A stretch of DNA of 64,000 bases from Parietaria judaica (Eukaryota; Streptophyta; Magnoliopsida; Rosales; Urticaceae), in assembly GCA_954871525.1 (NCBI GenBank), contig OX940871.1, forward strand, positions 26,758,586 through 26,822,585, in the 5' to 3' direction. The position numbers and the translations under genes were made by a program. Under the pieces are notes generated by a model. That model ran no database searches. It worked only from the letters and a program-made list of their open reading frames with translations, and was not told the origin of the DNA. Below, piece after piece: positions 1 through 10,690 of this stretch; positions within the stretch are counted from its first letter, which is position 1, and the number at the start of each line of letters is the position of its first letter.

Positions 1-851
1 GAAGGCAGAGCAGCCCTGGGTTTTTTGGAGCTTGGTTTAGGGCTTTGGAATTGAGCTCGAGAAGCTCCATCGAAGCTCGAGAGCTAGGGCTTGGAATCGA
101 AGACCTGGTGGAAAAGAATCGATTAGGGCTTGTTACTGAAATCGATTGGAGGTTGAGAGAGACACTTGCCACAGAGGAACGACGCGTCGGAGCTAGCAGA
201 GCGGCGAATCTGGGTGTCTTGGAATCGCCGGAGTTCGTGCTCGCCTGAGATTCGCGGTCGCCGGAGAAGGAGAAGGAGAATAGCTCGCTGAAATCGCGAG
301 GTCTGAGGAGAAAGCTCGAGGGGAAGAAAGCTCGACGAAGAAGGACGCGAACTTCAGCGGCGACGGTGGTCGGAAGGTTTCCGGCGGCTTCGACGGCTGT
401 CATCGGCGACGGAGGAGAGAGTTCGGCGACCGAACTGCTGCTCTGTGGAGTAGCTTAGAGAACGAGGGAGATCGATCGAAAAAAAAAGAAAAAGGGAAAA
501 GAAAAAGAAAAAAGAAAAAGAAAAAGAAAAAGAAAGGGAAATTCCATTTTTACCCTTGGTGTTGAGTGTGGGTGTTCTGGTTGTCCTTGCGCGAGGTTTG
601 TGCCCACATGCAGAAACAATTGTTTGGTTTTGGTGAGTTTCTGCGTGTGCTTGCGCTGAAACACTTGTGCCTGTGCTCAGACGAGGAGTTATTTTTTTAT
701 TGTGCTTGCGCCAAAGCTCACGTTCCTGTGCCCAGAAGGAAAGATCATCTTTGTGAGGTCATTTTTCTGTCTCTTTCTTTTACTGATTGAACTTGATTGG
801 GTCCGGGGAGCCATAAGCTAGGATCCGGCAATAAGTTCAAAGAAAAACAGG
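1..851 (+). mobile_element. 5' leader of Ty1/copia element 1 (non-coding)
   Basis: No convincing protein is encoded here. The stretch runs directly into the gag start at 852 and is less AT-rich than the rest of the window. It holds a purine-only tract of A and G at about 479-541 and, at 575-740, loosely repeated TTGCGC / TGTGCC motifs. The 5' LTR is not recognisable: nothing matches the start of the 3' LTR at 4816. The element's left end therefore lies outside the window or is lost. Assignment to the copia element is an inference from position. Confidence 0.5.
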
Positions 852-1367
852 ATGGCGACAAATACTTCAAAGAGGATGACAGCGGAAGAATTGGTCGATT
901 TCTTCCAATTCACTAGAGGATTTGGTATGAGGCGGAAAAAGACGGGAGAAGCACCGGGTATGAGGCCTGGAGGAGTAACTGGCAGTAGAGTCCACAGAGA
1001 AACTCGACAGTGTTACAAGTGCGGTGCGATTGGCCACCTGAGGGCGGCATGTCCAAATGCACCGAAAGAGATGGAGTACGTCAATCAAGGAAAGTCTAGT
1101 GCATGCGGGCGTGGACAGTTTGGAGGCTGTGACAGTGATGGTTGTAGATGTGGTTACAATAGTAGCCATCGGGCACACCTGAAGGCTGGAGACGATGAAG
1201 AGGAAGACACGAAACCGATCTTCACCAAGAAGGAGGTTATCGAGATGTTCAAGAACGATAAGGTGGTGAAGCAAGCATGCAAGAAGCCCATGAATGAAGA
1301 GGGTAGTGTTGCGATGCTTACTGGTAAGGCTCCTCCTTCTAGCCGGATTACACGGAGGAAAGATTAG
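852..1367 (+). pseudogene. copia gag remnant with CCHC zinc knuckle
   Basis: A 171-codon reading frame at the position of a retrotransposon gag. Residues 53-67 hold a textbook CX2CX4HX4C nucleic-acid-binding zinc knuckle (CYKCGAIGHLRAAC). The normal gag is several hundred residues, and the capsid-like part that should precede the knuckle is missing, so an internal deletion between the start region and the knuckle is likely. The frame ends at a TAG (1365-1367) that is in phase with pol: the next codons continue straight into the protease. ATG 852 is taken as the start because it is the first in frame after the leader. A cellular CCHC protein is unlikely given the downstream pol. Confidence 0.75.
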
Positions 1368-4300
1368 ATAGTGGATTCGGGCGCTACACGGCATGTGAAT
1401 GGCACTGCGAGTGAGTTCACTAAATATACCCAACTGGCAGTCCCTGAGAAGATTCAAACTGCCGATGGCACATTTCAAGCCGTTGTTGGAAATGGTGAAG
1501 TTGAGTGTACCGATCATATGACGTTGACAGATGTTTTGCATGCTCCATCGTTTCCAGTGAATCTTTTGTCTATCAGTGCCATTATACTCCGGTTGAATTG
1601 TAGAGTGACATTTGACATTCCGAAGGTGGTGTTTCGAGAAAAGGGAACCGACAGACTACTTGGGACTGGGACTTGGAGTAACGGTTTGTGGTACATGGAC
1701 CGAAGAGGTATGGATGCGGCGTTGGCGTCCATAGTAGAGAAAGAGAGCATGAAGATGTCCGGTAAGAGTGTGGAAGAAGAATTGATGTTATATCACCAAC
1801 GGATAGGACATCCATCTTTTGGAACCTTGAAAGTATTATATCCGTCATTATATGAAAAGTCTGACAAACGGAAACTCGTATGTGATTCATGTGAATTTGG
1901 AAAGCATACCCGGAGCTCTTACGTTAGCTCGGGCAGAAGAAGCCTTCACCCTTTCGATTTGATTCATTCAGATGTATGGGGACCATGTCCCACGACTTCA
2001 TTACACGGGTATCGTTATTTCGTCACGTTCATTGACTGTCATACTAGTGTTACTTGGTTATATCTGATGAAAAGTAAGAGTGAAGTGCTTACATGTTTCA
2101 AAGACTTTCACAAAAGGGTTCAGACTCGTTACGGTGCCGTGTTGAAGGTTCTGGTATCTCGGTATCATTCTGTGGTCAAGACATTGAGGTCAGATAATGG
2201 GACGGAGTACATCAATAAGGCCTTCAGAGAATATCTATCCCTATATGGGATCGATCATCAGACTACGTGCCCGTATACCTCAGAACAGAATGGAGTTGCA
2301 GAACGGAAGAACCGACATCTTCTCGAAATAGCTCGGTGTATGATGATCGAAAAGAATGTTCCAAAGTACTTGTGGGGGGAAGCTGTTATGACAGCGGCGT
2401 ACTTAGTGAACAAGATACCGTCGAGGGTGTTAGATGGAAGAACACCAATGGAGATGTTGGGACTAAATGTCGAAGGACTTGTTCCCAACAAAGTTTGGGG
2501 ATGTGTGTGTTTTGTCAATGACAATAGGCCAGCAGTCGGGAAGTTGGATCCTAGAGCCGTGAAGTGTATCTTTGTAGGATACTCTCCTACTCAGAAAGGA
2601 TATATATGTTGGAGCCCTGTCGAGAAGCGACAATTTGTGAGCATGGATGTGACCTTCCGTGAGCATGAGTCCTACTTCGACGTGCCTGTTTCTTCTCCCT
2701 TTGGAGACTCGCATGATACGCGAGAGGGGGATAATGGTGGCAGTGGCTCTAGTTCCAGATCGTCTACGGTGACTGTGGTGAGACGTCCAATTTCATATGA
2801 TTCGAGCTCGGATTCAGAGACTGAGATGACAGAGGTCAGAGGTGGTGACAGGGGTCAAGCTCAGGGAAAGAGCTCGGAGTCGGAGATTGAGGAGACAGTG
2901 ACAGAGGCCAGAGACGGTGATAAAGGTCAGGCTCACGGGGAGAGCTCAGGGTCAGAGGGTGACGAGGAGACTCATGTGAGTGACGGGGACCGAGATCAAG
3001 CTCAGGGGGAGCTGAGTGCTCCGACAGAGAGGAATGCGGAGATAAGTGGAGGTCCAGCTCAGGGGGAGCTGAAGGTGTATACGCGGAGGAGGCAACGGGA
3101 CCAGGCAATGCCCGAGCCACGTACACCAGTGGAAGCTACTTTGCGGAGGAGTTCGCGAAGTAATGCAGGATGCCCTCCGAACAGATACGGCTACGACATT
3201 GGAGATTATGTCTCGTATGAGAACCTTGGGGATGAAGCTCGGGTAATGCTTGCGTCACTAGATGCGGTCACTATTCCCAAAACATGGCAGCAAGCGATGG
3301 CGGATCCGAAGTGGAAAGCTGCGATGAAGGAAGAACTCGGTGCCTTGGAAAAGAACAAGACGTGGGATCTTGTCTCGCTACCAGCGCGGAAGAAGGCTGT
3401 GGGGTGTAGATGGGTATTCACAGTCAAGCAAAACTCGGAAGGGCGAATTGAGCGATACAAGGCACGGTTAGTTGCGAAGGGGTATAGTCAGACGTACGGC
3501 ATCGACTATGACGAGACATTCGCACCGGTGGCGAAGATGAGTACCGTGAGGACTCTTGTGTCGGTGGCAGCCAATCGTGGATGGAAGCTGCACCACCTTG
3601 ATGTGAAGAATGCGTTTCTTCACGGAGACTTGATGGAGGAAGTGTACATGGAGATGCCGCCAGGATTTGGGACTGAGGAGACGATAAGGAAGGTGGTCAG
3701 GCTGAAGAAGTCGTTGTATGGTCAGAAGCAATCTCCGAGAGCCTGGTTTGATCGATTCAGAAAGGCTATGATAGATATCGGATACAAGCAGATCAACGCT
3801 GATCACACGGTCTTCCATCAGCGGCGAGGAGATCGGACCACAATACTCGCGGTGTATGTGGATGATATAATCATCACGGGTGATGATGAGGGTGAAATCA
3901 CTCGGTTGAAGGAGAGACTTGGGAAGCAGTTTGAAGTGAAGGATCTAGGGGGTCTGAAATACTTTCTAGGGATTGAGGTGGTTCAAGGACCAAAGGGAAT
4001 AGTCCTAAATCAGAGAAAGTATGCCCTAGATCTCTTTACAGAAACTGGTATGCTCAGATGCAAGCCCGCAGCGTCTCCGATTGATCAGAAGACCAAGTTG
4101 AGTGCCGAGTCAGGAAAGCCAGTTGACCGGGAGAGATACCAGAGATTGGTTGGCCGTCTGATTTACTTGTGTCATACTCGTCCGGATATTTCATTTGCTG
4201 TGAGCGTGGTGAGCCGCTACATGCATGATCCGAGAGATGGACATATGACATCAGTATATCGGATTCTCCGATACTTGAAGAGAGCTCCGGGAAAAGGGTT

Positions 4301-4808
4301 GCTCTTCGAGAAGAACAACCATCTCGAGGTGGAAGGATTTTGCGATGCTGACTGGGCCAGTTATGCTGATGATAGGAAGTCTACCTCCGGGTACTGTATG
4401 TTTGTCGGTGGCAACTTGGTGTCGTGGAAGAGCAAGAAGCAGTCAGTCATAGCAAGGTCTACAGCGGAGGCGGAATACCGAGCGATGGCTTCTAGTGTGG
4501 CGGAGTTGCTTTGGTTGAAGATGCTTCTGAATGAATTGAAGATGGACCAAGGCACCGGGATGAAGTTATGGTGCGACAATCAAGCGGCGATTAGCATTGC
4601 CAACAACCCGGTGCAGCACGACAGAACCAAGCACATCGAGATTGACAGGTTCTTCGTTAGACATCATCTCGATAGCGGAGAATTGAAGTTGAAGCATATC
4701 GGTACAAGAGAGCAAGTTGCGGACTGCCTCACCAAGGGATTGGGCCCTATTGACCAACAAAGACTATGTAACAAGATGGGCTTGATTGATATCTTTTGCC
4801 CATCTTGA
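1368..4808 (+). pseudogene. copia pol polyprotein (PR-IN-RT-RNase H), cut off from gag by an in-frame TAG
   Basis: About 1145 residues of intact Ty1/copia pol in canonical order; residues are counted from codon 1371. Protease: DSGA at 2-5. Integrase zinc domain: H142, H147, C171, C174. Integrase core: D201 (HSDVWGP), D275 (RSDNGTEY), E311 (NGVAERK), exactly 35 residues between the last two. Reverse transcriptase: YVDD near residue 830. RNase H: DADW near 992, with a C-terminal TKHIEID and ADCLTK tail. Integrase before RT defines copia rather than gypsy. A hydrophilic hinge of imperfect repeats (about residues 480-580) separates integrase from RT. There is no ATG at its start: it is in the same frame as gag, one TAG away. 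All catalytic residues named are present, so the copy looks young apart from the stop, the short gag and the truncated 3' LTR. Confidence 0.9.
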
Positions 4809-4905
4809 GGGGGACTGTTGTAAATATTGTAATTAGTTTAAGTTAATTACTATTCATAGTCTTAGGTTGTATATATGCCATTTACTCATCAATGAGAATC
4901 ACAAG
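4807..4905 (+). mobile_element. polypurine tract and truncated 3' LTR of copia element 1
   Basis: GAGGGGGA at 4807-4814 is a polypurine tract just after the pol stop. The LTR then begins TGTTGTAAATATTG at 4816. A TATA-like TTGTATATATG lies about 50 bases in. The sequence runs into the second copia relic near 4905 with no complete LTR end, so the LTR is truncated, probably by that neighbour. Confidence 0.65.
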
Positions 4906-4907
4906 TT

Positions 4908-6248
4908 CAAAACCCAAACAACTACATCGTGCAATATAGATGCGTCCTGAGCTATGTAGACACCGATATCCCTTATGAAACGGGCTATAACCCAGGAATA
5001 GACATTGAGCACTTCTGAAAATTTATGCGAGTTGTATGGACGAAGCAGAGGGTAGCAAACACAGCCAAAGACCCGTAGGAACTTATAGTCAGGAGCTTGG
5101 TTAAAGAGACAGTGAAAGGGAGACTTACTGGGAGACGAGAGAGATGGTAATCGATTGATCACATAGACAGCTGATACGACAGAGTCCCACCAAAACTTTA
5201 GAGGCGTGTTTGCATGAGCTAGTTGAGTGAGACAAAGTTCCGTAACGTGCCTATGTTTGCGCTCAACTCGACCATTTTGAGAGTGCTCATGAGGGCATGG
5301 ATGACGGAAGATAATGCCTAGTTGCTGGAGATAAGGCTGAAGAGCACGAAATTCACCCCCCCAGTCCGTTTGAAGAGCTTTGATCTTGAGCTCAAAGTAT
5401 CTCTCAATGAAGGAGTTAAATTGCAGAAATATAGCAAAGCTTTCTGATTTCTTACGCATCGGGAATATCCAGTTATACTTAGAGAAATCATCAACAAATA
5501 ATAGGTAGTATCGATACCCGTCAGTTGATATTTCAGGAGCAGGACCCCATACATCAGCATGAATAAGCTCAAATGGCTTGTTGGTTTTGATAGTGGAAAT
5601 CGGAAGATGAATACGATGCATTTTGCCAAGTTGACACGCATGGCAGAGCGAGGAAATTTTATTCACAACTTTGATTTTTTCAAGAGAAAGAACATTGTTT
5701 ATTACAGAGATGGACGAATGTCCCAGTCTATTATGCCAAAGAGAGAAATTGCCATCAAGATTGACATTAAAGACAGATTTTTCACTAGCTATACTAAGCT
5801 GAGGTGCTTGCAGACAGCTCTTAGAAGCTTTGGACGAAAATGCCCCTGGCAGAATCAGCGAAGCATCAAGCTTGTAGAGACCATCTTCAAGCGTTCCGGT
5901 CAGAAGAATTTCCCTCGAGAATTTGTCCTTAACAAGACAACCATCCGATGAGAATTTAACAATCACATCATTGTCAATTGTAATCTTTGAGATGCTAACA
6001 AGATTTTTCGTAATAAGAGGCACATGAAGTATACGAAGGAGTTTAATCTGCCTATTTCGTCGAGTTATAAGAGAAGTATTACCAATGGAGTTTATAGGTA
6101 GATTTGTACCATTCCCTACTGCGAGCTTGCTTTTCCCGTGATACTCGGATTTCTGAGAGAATTGTGCATCGGAAGGAGAGACATGATCAGTTGCCCCGCT
6201 GTCAAAGAACCAATCATCCGGGTTCTCTTGGCTGTTGTTTCCCGAGGA
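4908..6248 (-). pseudogene. copia element 2: protease-integrase fragment, minus strand
   Basis: Read on the minus strand from about 6248 downward, this codes for a copia polyprotein segment: protease motif DSGATDHV, pre-integrase zinc domain (HNRLGH, then CHACQLGK), integrase core with D in HADVWGP, D in LQTDWGGEF and E in NGRVERK. It differs clearly from element 1 at every motif, so it is a separate family. Near 5010-5020 the reading frame shifts by one base: the post-core domain (FLGYS-type motif) continues in another frame down to about 4915. RT is absent on this strand. The fragment stops abruptly at both ends. Confidence 0.85.
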
Positions 6249-6467
6249 GGAGAGAACCCTGTGTTTCACTCTCGTACAAAACATATCGAGCTTGATGTTC
6301 ACTATGTCCGGGAACAAGTTAGGCAAAAGCTCCTTGATATTCAGTACGTTTGTACTAATGAACAACCTGCAGACATATTTACCAAAGCGCTTCCTGGTCC
6401 TCGTTTTCGACATCTTTGCACCAAGCTGCGTCTGGCTTCCCTTGGAAGCTCGCCATGCTCAGCTTGA
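6249..6467 (+). pseudogene. copia element 2: RNase H C-terminus, plus strand
   Basis: About 70 codons matching the end of copia pol: NPVFHSRTKHIELDVHYVRE, then NEQPADIFTKALPG and LRLASL before a stop. It is followed directly by a polypurine tract and LTR, which is the normal arrangement. It abuts the oppositely oriented protease-integrase piece at about 6248, so RT is missing and the two pieces have been brought together by deletion plus inversion. Confidence 0.8.
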
Positions 6468-6672
6468 GGGGGAATGTTAGGAAGTTAGGATTCAGTTAGC
6501 ATTGTTAGAAAATGACGTCAGTCTGAAAACTAACTGAATCTCTCTCTCCCTCTCTCTGTAACTAACTCTCTTTCTCTCTTATATATACACTGTACCTGGA
6601 CAGTCAATTTACTACTGAAAGTTATTCTCTCAAACCTCCATTGTTGTACCTTGAAGCTTTCTTACACAAACA
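6464..6672 (+). mobile_element. polypurine tract and 3' LTR of copia element 2
   Basis: GAGGGGGAA (6466-6474) is followed by an LTR-like segment starting TGTTAGGAAGTTAGG at 6475 and ending ...ACACAAACA near 6672, about 198 bp. It contains a CT-rich stretch (6540-6575) and a TATA box, CTTATATATACAC, at about 6578-6590. It is unlike the LTR at 4816. The exact 3' end is an inference from the terminal CA. Confidence 0.6.
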
Positions 6673-7949
6673 TAGATGGGACAATATTATTATTATAATT
6701 ATTATTATTATTATTATCATTATTATTATTGAAATTTAGATCACTATCATCTCTCCACATGCAGTTTTAATTTTTTAATGAATAATAAAAACGTTAAATT
6801 TAATTTTGGCAATAAATAAGGCTGTAATTTGTTTAATTAACAATAAGGGCTGTTTTACTATTTGATTACTTTATTATAGCTTTAGGCTATGCTTAGCTGT
6901 CAATGGATGAATAATGTGATCCATAATGATCTATTGTTGACAAAAGCTAAGGCTGCTATTGGCTCTCTTTTTCCTTGGACAAGTTATTCCATTTACAAAT
7001 TAAATAATAAACTTGTAAATAATAATGATTTTTATTCATTTATATAAGATGAACGTGACAACGTTACCTAATCCACAAGTTAGATTAAATCTTTCAATAC
7101 TAGGAAATGGCATATTTGCAATAATAAATATAAAAAACTTGAGAGGATCATTACCATTTACCAAACTTTTTAGGACTAAAACAATTAATAAAAACCTAGC
7201 ATATATAAACCCAACCTCAAAAGTTTTACCAACCATTAATTAACCAAATCATCACTTAATTTTTTCCACTATTTCTACCCATTTTTCTTTCTCCAAGATC
7301 TTATAGGAGATTTAAGAATAAAAACTTTTAGATTGAAAATATCAATCAATTTCCTAAGAAAAAGGAATTGTTATTATAATCTCAAGCTTTGTAAACAAGA
7401 TGGCCAATATTAACCATATTCCCTTTATAATTATATAGAAATCCAATACAATTTTCTTCTACTGAAATATTAATTGATGAACATCATCAATAAAGTTTTA
7501 CAAGAATAAAATATCAAACGCTAAAAGATGGCCACAACCCATAACCAAACTTCATAGAACCAACAATATTTGTTAAAAACTAGAATATAAACATTTTTCT
7601 TTTTGCCTATTTCAATTTTTTTTTTCCTCTAGAAAAAAATAGTATTCTCAGCAGCAGAAAATCCGCTGCTGAAAGTGTTACTTCTAGTGTCCGTTACACG
7701 AACTACATCGTTGAAAGCGATACCCTTCACCGGAACAGTTTGCTTCTCAAAGGAAAGACCAAAATAGCTAGATTAATGGACTATTCAAAGCTTGTAAACT
7801 ACGTTGATCTACATTTTACAAACATATTGCTTGTCTTTTCTTTTATACTAATCAAGCATATTTCTATTAATTACTTCTTTGAAAATAAGCAATAATGGAC
7901 AAATACAAAGTAATTTCTCCATCAACATCATCGTTAAATAGTTATTTAT
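6673..7949. other. AT-rich non-coding stretch
   Basis: No gene is seen. A small perfect hairpin, TCAGCAGC then GCTGCTGA with a 9-base loop, sits at 7648-7672. If the lipase gene to the right is intact, this is part of its first intron, but no second lipase exon is visible here. Confidence 0.5.
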
Positions 7950-7993
7950 TTATTTATTTAAATTTAAGTCAACGTGGCGATAATAACACCAAC

Positions 7994-8297
7994 CTTGAAG
8001 GGAGTTGAGGATGAGCCTAAACAAGTTGCCATTGCTGTACAGCACGTTGAGCCCCATCTCGAAGGCCGACCCGACGGCTGCGAGCGGCCTCGCCACGAGC
8101 TGCAGCACCTTCTGCGCCGAGATGGACAGGAAGATCAGCCACCGGCGGCTGAAGCTCTCCTCCTTTGCAGCCGACGAATCAACGAACTTCCGCTTCTCGA
8201 GGTTGCTTGAAAACAGCAAGTGCATGAGATCGACGAAGCGCACATCCTCGGGCGTCAAGAGCATGTAGTTGCTCGAGAAACCCTTGTCGCACGCCAT
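7994..8297 (-). CDS. class 3 (oil-body-type triacylglycerol) lipase, first coding exon only
   Basis: From the ATG at 8297 the minus strand codes for about 101 residues beginning MACDKGFSSNYMLL, with PEDVRFVDLMHLLFS and FSRRWLIFLSISAQKVL. This is the conserved N-terminal region of plant class 3 lipases of the OBL1 type, membrane- or oil-droplet-associated triacylglycerol lipases. The segment FLSISAQKVLQLVARPLAAV is hydrophobic enough to bind a membrane or droplet surface. The exon ends at a good splice donor, CAAG/GTTGGT, at 7994/7993. The catalytic GXSXG serine and the Asp/His lie in later exons, and none of these is found between here and position 1. Either intron 1 exceeds 8 kb and holds both copia relics, or the gene is truncated. 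Family assignment is from recall, not a search. Confidence 0.75.
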
Positions 8298-8404
8298 GGC
8301 TGGCTGAGAGCTTCACAGATATGATCAAACCCTAGTTATTCTGTATATTAGTCAAAACACAAGCTTTACAAGAGGATATATCTATGAGTTTCTCTCAACA
8401 TGTA

Positions 8405-8417
8405 TATTTATATATAT
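8405..8417 (-). promoter_or_regulatory. candidate TATA box of the lipase gene
   Basis: On the minus strand TATATATAAATA lies about 110 bases upstream of the lipase ATG, a normal distance for a plant promoter. The sequence is generally AT-rich here, so this is only a candidate. Confidence 0.4.
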
Positions 8418-9429
8418 AATTACAATCTACCTAAAGAAAATACTATTTGGAAATGATTATTATCATTTGATTCTGCAACGTGACTATATTAAACAATATT
8501 TTATGCCTTTTTGGTTGTGCTTGACTTGGTTTTGGTCTTTGGTTATGTGCTGGAAAGTGGCCATTAAGGACTTAATTAATGTGGGATTAGCTTCCAAGAA
8601 TCAACATGTTTTCAAGGTATTACAACAACAAATTAACAAATTAAGTACCTAAAGTTGTAGTCAATTGCGCAATGGTGGGTAAGTTATCTTCGTTGTGAAA
8701 AAAGAGCTCAAATTTATTGTAAAATTGTACCTCAGTCCCATTTTGAATAAGGAAAAGTTAAATGGACCGTAAAAACATGCGTTAATGTAACTTTATTTAT
8801 TGTGTGGAGGAACATGTGTCACCTCCACACAATTCTATTTTAGTTTTCATTTTCTTAATATAATTTTATTTATTTGAGTCCTTCGTGTATTTTTTTTAAG
8901 AAAAATAGATAAATCTATTATTATTTACCTTAAGATAATTTTTTTTTTTTGAAAATGATAAGATATGCCCATTTTATGTCAAACCTTTTTAAAAACTACA
9001 CATTTATATTTATTTTACTGACTTTTATCTAAGAGCATAAATTATTATATTTTTGTGTTACTTTGCACGTTGTTTAAACTTTGTATTGTTGAGTGTGGAG
9101 TGGTACTTCTCTTAAATATTATTACTTTTTAATTGAATATATAAATTTGGCAAATGATGAGTTATAATGCAGACTTAAAAACTAAATAATACTAGTCACA
9201 ATCATATAATATTTTTCTTACGAAGTAGTTTTAAAAAAATAACTTTGTTTCCCATACGAAAAGAATCCTAAACCCTAATGAAATTGCATATTATATACCG
9301 TCTTTATTAACTATAAGTTTCATATGGAAACGGGTCGGAAATACTCTGGTCTGTACTTTTTCATCAAATTTTTAATTATTATCTTTGGGTCATTCGAATT
9401 TTGGATTATAAACACACATATATAAGTAC

Positions 9430-9472
<43 letters not shown>

Positions 9473-10080
9473 ATAAGTCATCTTTGGTGGCTAAGATTTA
9501 TTTTTCACGTTTCAGACATATGAACAATTTTACATATAGGTTATGAAATCAAATTAAGACTTAATTAATAAGATACGACGAAATGAACTGTACTAGATTA
9601 ACATTACAAGTGATTATATTCCTTTTGTGTGCAATCGGTTATCGTTTTCGAGAAAATTTATATAAGGTTAATAGCGTAGAAGTGACTAGTTTTTTTTTTT
9701 TTTTTTTGAGTTATAGAAGTTTAATTTTGTTTTTCAGTTAAAATTCTCAATTTTTCTGTTATATATTGCTTTAAAATTCCATTCACATTTATCAACAGAT
9801 TTAATAGAATTTTACATGTGCCGTATGAGTTTTACACAAATGTTACTTCAAAACAATTCAAACATTTTTCCTTTTTCTGATATTGATAGAATTTGAATAA
9901 CAACTGAATAACTTTTACCGTCAAAAAGCTAAGATTTTATGCCATTGCCACCATAATAATAAAATTATTAGGTACTTAAATATAGTTATTAACCTTATTT
10001 TCTATTTTTACTTTTCTTCATTTTTAGTTTTTACTACTGTTATGTGTGCTTTCCGAAAAACTTAACATGTGATTGCCAAC
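8418..10080. other. AT-rich intergenic stretch
   Basis: No coding or RNA gene is recognised. It contains a perfect 12-bp-stem hairpin at 8799-8833, a (TA)n array at about 9434-9469 and a poly-T run near 9691. Confidence 0.5.
9434..9469. repeat. (TA)n microsatellite
   Basis: About 17 consecutive TA units. Similar arrays occur at about 20953-20988, 24269-24302, 27160-27188, 44806-44851 and 59087-59116. Confidence 0.9.
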
Positions 10081-10690
10081 CTTAATACAAATCTTCGAAG
10101 GCCCAAAATATAAAAAGCCTACAAAGAAGACATGATCACGCTCAGAAAAAGTCAAAACGAGCCCAGCCCAAAAATAAACAACTCATGCCCGCTCGGGAAA
10201 AGTACCCTCAAACCCCGCCCAAAAACTTGACATGGCCTGCTTGGCAGAAATCAACTCGAGCAGCTTGGTCCAAAAAGTCAACTCCGGGCCGCTCGGGAAA
10301 AACCAACCCGAGCCTGGTCCAAAAAGTTAAACTAAACTCAGCCTAAAAAAAAATCAGCTCAAGCTCGACCCTCTCAAAGTCAACCCGAGCTTGGGTCGAG
10401 AATGTTCAGTGAAGACACAATCTCAGAAAACAAAACGGAAAAACCCATCACAAGGTACTTCTGAAAGTGCCAAAACACTCTTCGAAAGCGCGCAAACACA
10501 CTTCCAGAAGCGCGCCATGGCCCAAAGAGCCTATAAATTACATTTTGACTCCTCAAGGGAATACCTCAACTTTAATATATACCCAAGTCATGTCACACCT
10601 TCGGGATGATTCATTCAAGCCAAAACAAAGCTAAAAAGTGTAATAACACAGTACTGTATTCCGCAGTTTAAGTTTGATTTTTCTATTATG
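10080..10690 (+). repeat. degenerate repeat-rich segment, possibly an old LTR
   Basis: The segment is richer in C than its surroundings and has several imperfect copies of a unit like CCCAAAAAxTCAACTCGAG between 10165 and 10395, followed by paired GAAAGTGC / GAAAGCGC motifs and a TATA-like CCTATAAATTAC at 10528-10540. The combination resembles a decayed LTR promoter, but no terminal motif or target duplication is visible, so the class is open. Confidence 0.3.

Noticed and set aside
455..664. Phe-rich minus-strand open frame
   Set aside because: Artefact of the purine-only tract in the copia leader.
4816..6672. LTRs at 4816 and 6475 as a pair flanking one element
   Set aside because: Both start TGTT but share no further sequence; they belong to two different copia families.
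7648..7672. Hairpin as a transcription terminator
   Set aside because: Plant pol II genes do not use such terminators and no gene ends here; kept only as a small inverted repeat.
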